From JAZNQL01 sp045590155 (GTDB lineage Bacteria; Bacillota; Clostridia; UMGS1883; UMGS1540): DNA of 23,370 nucleotides. The position numbers were made by a program, and so were the translations under genes. Of the stretch, positions 23,197 through 23,370 are shown piece after piece. The notes beneath the pieces were generated by a model. It worked only from the letters and a program-made list of their open reading frames with translations. It did not search any database and was not told the DNA's origin. How positions within the stretch are numbered: the stretch's first letter is position 1; every line of letters begins with the position of its first letter. The stretch spans positions 1 through 23,370 of the forward strand of contig JAZNQL010000038.1 in assembly GCA_045590155.1 (NCBI GenBank), in the 5' to 3' direction.

Positions 23197-23370
23197 ATGA
23201 ACAATATGGAAGCAATGCTGAACAGATTAGCGAAAAACAAGGAAGAGAACAAGGGCAAGCAGGTACCGAGGAAGAGAGAAGCGCATTACACATGCGTGAG
23301 GGAGGACGGCTCGATATTCTCGGTAAGAGAAAGCGAGCTGGACGCATATCTGAAGCAGCAGGAAGAAGCC
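23197..23370 (+). CDS. unrecognised small protein, truncated by window end
   Basis: An open frame of 58 codons runs from ATG 23197 to the window edge with AAAGGAG (23181-23187) nine bases upstream. The protein is basic, Lys/Arg/Glu-rich: MNNMEAMLNRLAKNKEENK then HYTCVREDGSIFSVRESE and LDAYLKQQEEA. Codon use differs from all upstream genes, with many AAG, CTG, GCG, GAG and CAG codons, and local GC is clearly higher. I cannot identify a family. Together with the composition this suggests the start of horizontally acquired DNA (phage or conjugative element). A second open frame (23025 onward) overlaps and cannot be wholly ruled out. Confidence 0.45.
   Translation, partial: MNNMEAMLNRLAKNKEENKGKQVPRKREAHYTCVREDGSIFSVRESELDAYLKQQEEA

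Noticed and set aside
22953..23258. Minus-strand ORF of 101 codons over the small-RNA region
   Set aside because: It spans the promoter and terminator of the predicted RNA, has no SD, and reads as low-complexity Phe/Ser/Ile-rich sequence.
23025..23370. Open plus-strand frame from ATG 23025 (and open further back) to the window end
   Set aside because: It runs through the predicted small-RNA gene, has no SD, and its translation after about 23200 is Gly/Arg/Gln-rich with poor codon pattern, while the overlapping frame from 23197 has an SD and better codon use.
1..23370. CRISPR arrays, tRNA and rRNA genes, toxin-antitoxin pairs
   Set aside because: I looked for regularly spaced repeats, cloverleaf signatures and small paired ORFs with promoters and saw none that could be supported.

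Overview
This window is a stretch of core chromosome from a low-GC, Gram-positive bacterium, most likely an anaerobic member of the Clostridia. The evidence is the AT-rich codon use (ATA for Ile, AGA for Arg, many A/T third positions), strong AGGAGG ribosome binding sites, lipoprotein signal peptides, the spoVG-prs-pth-mfd-foldase gene order, the NifS/NifU pair, an L20-type leader before infC, and an IspH-ribosomal protein S1 fusion. I cannot name the genus.

Layout. (1) Positions 1-2652: a DUF421 membrane protein cut by the window edge, converging on a minus-strand murC-ygjV pair. (2) 2677-9985: two divergent promoters, then spoVG, prs, pth, mfd, a PrsA-like foldase lipoprotein and a YebC-family regulator. 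This ends in a near-symmetrical bidirectional terminator shared with a minus-strand two-OB-fold SSB-like gene (9983-10609). (3) 10757-15135: a YerB/DUF3048 lipoprotein, then a run with its own promoter: nifS, nifU, an ACT-domain protein and its UPF0210 partner. (4) 15145-16489: a translation operon, infC (ATC start codon), rpmI and rplT, behind a leader with a readable antiterminator/terminator switch. (5) 16495-19494: an rRNA/tRNA methyltransferase of the SpoU family, a YerC/TrpR-like regulator, a SAM methyltransferase and a YhiN/HI0933 flavoprotein, tightly packed and often overlapping. (6) 19478-19755: a 278-bp gap that folds almost completely and is bounded by 24-bp inverted repeats starting and ending in TA. 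It looks like a miniature foldback element. (7) 19767-22952: cmk, the ispH-rpsA fusion and rnhA. (8) 22953-23370: a compact minus-strand small-RNA gene with its own promoter and terminator, then a start of different base composition (higher GC, AAG/CTG/GAG codons) that may be the edge of a mobile element.

Most genes are housekeeping: cell wall precursor ligation, PRPP supply, peptidyl-tRNA recycling, transcription-coupled repair, protein folding at the membrane, Fe-S cluster assembly, translation initiation and ribosome synthesis, CTP/dCTP supply, isoprenoid synthesis and RNA-primer removal. The most interesting non-standard items are the predicted small RNA at 22977-23057, the TA-bounded foldback element before cmk, the Shine-Dalgarno and ATG inside the ispH-S1 fusion, and the infC leader switch. 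No database search was possible; all family names come from reading the proteins and motifs.
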